Of a stretch of DNA of 64,000 nucleotides, positions 30,001 to 36,000 are shown piece by piece; the stretch's first letter is position 1, and each line of letters starts with the position of its first letter. The stretch lies in the NCBI GenBank assembly GCA_035353615.1, contig DAOPZY010000002.1:116492-180491 (forward strand). Direction: 5' to 3'. A model generated the notes under the pieces. It was not told where the DNA came from, did no database searches, and saw only the letters and a list, made by a program, of their open reading frames with translations. The position numbers and the translations under genes were made by a program. The DNA comes from CAXXOK01 sp035353615 (GTDB lineage Bacteria; Bacillota; Clostridia; Christensenellales; Aristaeellaceae).

Positions 30001-33000
30001 GAGGTGACGGTTTGGCCCGCCGGCAGGGCGTAGGTTTCTGTCGGGTTGGTTTTGTTGGTGATGGTGAAACCCGCGTTCGCAAGCGGTTCGCTGTTCGGGT
30101 TGCTCACCTTGGCCACACGCAGCGCGGTTTGCAGGTTGTTCACAAGCGTTTCATACGCGGTGGAACCCTGTGCGTACAATACTCGGAAGCCTGCGGGCAC
30201 GCTTTGCTCCTTGACCGTGTAGGTGTAAGCGTCGCCGTTTAAGCCATAGGTCGCAAGGCCGGTAAATGTTGCGTGCCACGCGGTGTTTTCATAATCGGTA
30301 ACGTTGCCGCTTGCGGTTTCCGGCTTGCCGTCCAGCACAACGGTGCGCCCGGACATCGCCTCCGCCGCGCCGCCGTTGACGCTGCGCCACAGCTGGAATG
30401 TTACGCTCGCGCCGGTCGGCGGCGTTTGCGTAGCCCCGGCATTGTTCATCCATTGCTTGGTCGCGCCCACGTTAATGCGGGTGCGCGTGTTCAGCACCGC
30501 AACCGTCTGGTCGCCGCCGCCGTTCGCGCTTGCGGGCGGGGTAACCGTCGCGGTGAAGCCCGGCAGGGCCGTCTCCTCCACGGTGTAAAGGTAGCGGGTA
30601 AACGAGCCGTCCGCTTCCACAACGCCGGCGGGGAGGTTATCAAACGTGGTGCTGCCGGTAAACGTTCTGGCATTCACGCCCGGTACGGCCGTAGAGACCG
30701 TTTCGCTGGTTTTGCGGCGCATCAGCTGCACTGTTACGGACTGGCTGGCATAGGTCGTGTCGGCGTTCGCGTCGGCGGAATCCGCCCACGTTTTATTAAC
30801 CACCACGTGAATCATATCCAACTGGTTGACAATATCCAGATTGTTGGCCGTAGCGGAATACGTGGGGGTAAACCCGGTAAGCGCCGGGGTTTCCGTAACG
30901 CTGTACGCATACGCTACGCCGGTTGTCGGGTTCATCTGCGGCAAATCGGTAAACTGATAGGTGGGATTGCTCGAATTGAACAAAATGGTTTGCGTGCGCG
31001 CGGGCGAGAGGGAATTGCCGTCGCGCTTCAGCTCCACCGTTACGGAGGGCTTCACGAGCGTATAATCGTCCGTGCCGGCCTTCCAGCTCTTGGTGCCGCT
31101 CAGGCTGATTTTCTTTTGCGTGTTGGTGATTTGGATGCTGGCGGTGCCGCTGCCGCTGATGACGGCCGTAGGCCCGGCTGCAATCTGCACCGTCGCCGTG
31201 CCGCTGCCCGCGCTGAAAGCCTGGGTGAACGCGTTTGCCGCGTTGCCGGCAACGGCGTTGTTATCGGCGGTCGTGGGGTCGATGATCTCCTGCACTGTAT
31301 AGGTGCACAGGGCGCCCGTCGCGGGGTTCACCACAGGCAGGTTGTTCCACGACCAGCTATAGGTCGCGGGCGTGGTCTGGGAGGCTGCCACCGCGTTGGT
31401 GGCGATGATTTCGCCGTCGCGCAGCAGGTTAAACCGCACAGCGGGCACAGCCGTGTCGCCGCCGGCCATCACCCATGTTTTGCTGACGGTGATGCTTGTG
31501 GTTTGCAGGGTGTTGGTAAGTGTGTAGCTGTTTTGGGCTGTGGCCGGGCCGCCGGTTGTGTAGCCGGTCACGGCATCCTGCTCCACCACCTGGTAAACAT
31601 AGAGCGTGTATTGGCCGTTCACATAATGGCCTTCCGGGAGGTTCGTAAAGGTGTAGGTATCCGTGTTCCGGACGCCTGCGGTAAACGTGTAGGTGCCGGC
31701 GTTGTTCGCAACGGTGTTGCGGTCGTCGCCGTTAAGCAGGTACACGGTAAGCGCGGGGCGCTTGATGCCGTCGCTGCCGGAATAGCTGCCGGAATAGCTG
31801 CCGTTGCTCCAGTTTTTGGTGACCCTGATGCTGGTGGCTTTCTGCGTGTTGGTCACAGTCAGCTTATCCGCGCTGTAGGTGGGCGTGAAGCCATCAACCG
31901 CCTGTTCCTTGGCAATGTAGATGTAGGCGGTTCCGTCTGCCGCATAGGCGGGCAGGTTGGTAAACTTGTGGGAGGCTTCGGTTGCGGGCAGCGTATAGGT
32001 CGCGATTTTCGCCCCGGTGGTGTCCGTGGCGGTAGTTTGCCAAAGCTCGATCACTACGCTTGGCTTGGTACCGCTAAAGGAACTGCCGTCCGCCGCCAGC
32101 CAGTTTTTGGTGACGGTCACATCCTTCACGGCCAGCTTGTTGGTCACGCCCATGCCGGAGAACGATATGCTGTAGGCCGCGTTGGCGCTTGGGTACAGCG
32201 CTTCCCGAACGCTGTAGGTAATTTCGCCGCTGGTATCGTACTGGGGCAAGTGATTAAAGGTTACATTGTACGCCGTGTCGGCGGAACCGGCCGCCACTTC
32301 CAGCGTGCGCCCCGTGCTGACGCCGTTGGCATACAGGGTGTAAATCACCTTGGGCCGCACAAGGGCGATCAGTCCGCTGTACTGGCTGTTATCCCATGTT
32401 TTCACAACGGATTTGGAGGTTTCAATCCGGGTGTTGGTGATGCTGAAGGTTTGGTTGCTCTGCCCCGCGGGCGTTGTTTCGGTCGGCCCGGATTTGGTAT
32501 AGTCGATGGGCGCAACTTCCTCCACCGTGTAGGGGATTTCCCCGGTGGCATCATACTTGGGCAGGGCCTTGCTGGTTTTGGTCAGGTTTGTATCGTTTGC
32601 GGTGAATATCAGGGTATCCACCACCTGCTGGCCGGCTGCCAGCCTGGGGTTGAGCACGTTAACGGTAAAGGCAGGCCCGCTGGTAGGGTAGGTGAGCGTG
32701 CCGGCCGCGTTGGCGCTGTCCTTCCATATTTTGGTTACGCTGACCGTCTTGGTCTGGTAGGTGTTTTTGACGCTGAGGTTGGCGGGGTACGAAGCCACAT
32801 AGCCTGTGGGCGCGGTTTCACTGATTTTATATACGTATTTCTGATACGTATAGGTGCTCGTGAAATAACCCTCGGGCAACGCCTCGGTCGTTGTGGACCA
32901 GGCGGGGGTTGTGGAGCTGCTGAGGGTATAGCTTTTAGGGGTGAAGCCGCTGTCCTGCGTGGTTCCGTCGGCCATGTACCGGGTCAGCGTGACGTTCACG

Positions 33001-36000
33001 CTCGCGGGTCGGCTGGCGGTAAAGCCGGTATCATCCCAGGTTTTGGTCAGGGTGAGGGCGGCGCTCACCAGCCGGTTGACAACCGTACCGGAGGCCGAGT
33101 TGGTGCTGTACAGGGTATACCCCGCGCCTGTCGCAGGCGTGGCCTCCTGTACGGAGTACATATAGGGGGTGGTTCCGGAGCTGTATTTAGGCAGGTTGAT
33201 AAACGTGTAGGAAAGGCTGCTGTTTTGGGGCAGCGTTACGGAATCGTACACTGTGGAGCCTTGCATCAGGTTCAGGGTCACGGGCGGCGTAGTTCCGCTG
33301 TAGTTGGCGCCGTTTGCGTCCTGCCAAACCTTGGTTACGGTGTAGGTTGTGACCTCTTTTTGTTTGTTGGTAACGGTAATGGTGCCGCTGCGCACGCCGG
33401 TGTTACCCGAATAGGTTACGCCGTAGAGGCTTGTGGAGCCGCTGGCAAAATCATATGCGCCCGAGGAGGAAACCGCGACGTTGTTAATCTTGATTTCCTT
33501 TGCGTAATAGTCGTACCCCGTGACAGGCAGGGTCCAATCTGCGGTCCAGCTATTGCCCGCGTTCAGTTCCACCGTCCAGCTGGCGTCGGTCACATAGGAA
33601 GGCGAGCTGCTGGTGCCCGCGTTTTTGTAAAACTGAATCGTCGCGGTCGATCCGGTCGGCGGGGTGATCACGTTCCCGTTAACATCCTTCCACACCTTGG
33701 TAACCTCGATGGTTTTAGGTGCAGTAAGTTTGCCAACAAAGGGGTTGCGGTGGGTTTCGCCGCCGGTGGGGTTCACGTTGTCGGCGATCATCGAGCCGTC
33801 AACGTTAGAGTTGGTCGTAAATGTTCCGCCGTTCCCGTCAATCAGGATGGAGGCGTACACTGCGGCCTGCGCGCTGATGGTTCTGTCTTTCGCGTTATAG
33901 AAATTCCAAAGGATCAGCCCGTCGTTGTATTCGGAAACGGAGGTTCTTTCATGATAATCTTTCTGAACGCCGTTCACAACCTCAATAACGCCCGGCATGT
34001 TAATGGTGCCGGTAAAGCTGGAACAATCCACGTTCACAATCACGGTTGTGTTAAGATTCGGCAAATTCACAAACCATTTTTTCGCAGACGTAATATAAGC
34101 GGTATTCGCATTTGCGGCGTTGATGTTGATAACGTTCACTTCGCCGGCTTTCGCGTTGACCGTTATTTCGCTGGTGCCTGTAATGGTGTCATAGTTTTCG
34201 CTATACCCTTTCAGTTTCTCTGAAAGCGTTGACATGTCCGACTTTACGGTTGCAAGGTTGATATAGGGACTTGTGTCGTTGGTGTCCTGATATAGCGAAA
34301 ACATTTTGTCAAATCGCGTCGTTTTAGTACCAGAAGTAAGGACAAAATAGTCGTCATCCGGACCGCTGTTGTTAACATTCACCGAAACGAGGTTACTTGC
34401 GCCCAGCGCCAACACCTTATGCTCCGGGTTAAAATCTCCCCCGATGTTGGAATTATCTGATGTCCAGTCATACTGATTGATATAATTTAACTCATAAAAA
34501 TCCAAAGCATACCGGGAACTGATACGCTGCGCGCCAACCGAGGCAGCCGCTGCCAGAATATTGCCGTTCGTATCCGCCCCGATGGTCGCCTTTGTGAACG
34601 CGGTAATCAGGAAGTTGCCCGCGATACCCAGCGGAGTGTCAAAATAGAACTCCGAGTTTACAAAGGTCGGCGTGCTGGTGGAGGACACGGAGGTGTATTT
34701 CAGGCGCGTCGTATCCGTGGGCATGGTAGGCAGGATGACCACGGAAAAGCTGTTGGTATTAAAATCGATGGTGCCGCCGGACGCGTCGCTGTCCTGTTGC
34801 ACATTCGCATCCAGAATTTCCGGGGTAATGGCGCCGTCCTGCTCCTTTAAGTGAATCACCTTCACGTCCGAAGCGGCGCTGTCAAAAGCAGTGGCTCCCT
34901 GCTGGCTGATGGAGATATTCACCTTGCCCGCTTCCGGCTCATACTCCACGCCGTTAAGCTCAAAACGGATATCGTAGGCCGCGTAGCCGGGCAGGAGTAC
35001 GCTGGAATCCGCCGCCGTTTGAATGTCGGTGGTGGTTTCACCTTCACTGGAGGCGTTGGCGTCCGGGCTTTGCGTAGCCTGCGCGGAATCCGTAGCCGCG
35101 GCTTTCGCTTCATCGTTCGCCTGTTGCAGCATATCCACATAAGGCTGGAGGGTTTCGTCAATGGTCACCGGGGTCACCAGCAGGGTGGAGCCTTCGGGGA
35201 TGGCGGAGGGATCGCTTAACGTGGCGACCACATAAATCTGATCGTCCTCATAGGTATACACGGTGCGGCCGGGCAGGGTCACGGCCAGCCCGATTTCGGG
35301 TGCGTCGGTCAGGGTAAAGGTAGCCGTTGCGCCTTCCGTGCCGGTGGTAAAGGTTTCCACCGCCTGAGCGGCATCCGCCGTAAGCGTCCAGCCCTGCATG
35401 GTGTCAAAGGGCTGGTTTTTGTACAGCAGTTCGCAGGCCATGGGCACGCCGGCCATGGATACGGGCTGGCCGTTGAGCGTGAAGCCGACGTTCAGGTTGA
35501 TGAGGCTCATCACGCGGGTTTCGTCGTAGCCCTGCGCTTGCAGGCGCTTGGCATAATCCGCCCACACGCCGGGCGTATGGGTTACGCTGAGCAGCGCGTC
35601 CTGCGGCAGCTGCACATCCTCCGGCAGGGTTACGCGCAGGCGGAGGGTATCGTCCTCAAAGGTATACTGGGTAAACTTGGGCGTAGCCAGCGCAAGGCCG
35701 AGCGCGGTGTCGCCGGCGGTTTCAAAGGTTACGGCCGCGCCTTCGTCCGTCTGGGTCAGGCTGTCGGCCTTGGCGACGGTCTCCGCGTTTGCCACCCAAG
35801 CCACCAGCCCGTCGGCCTGCTCGCCCTTGAGCAGCAGGCTATACTGAAGCGCCATGCCAGCGGTATTCACCGGCTGGCCGTCGGCTGTAAGGGTCGCGGT
35901 CAGGCTCAGCAGGCGCTGCACGCCGGTTTCGTCCAAACCGGTCGCCTGCAAACGGTCGGCATAGGTTGCCCATTCGGCGGGGGTTACGGCGGCGGTGAGC

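Noticed and set aside
23232..34223. Long open frames of 560-1,316 codons on the plus strand opposite the adhesin gene
   Set aside because: They mirror the repeat periodicity of the adhesin, have no ribosome binding sites and no recognisable domains. They are products of codon bias in a GC-rich gene.
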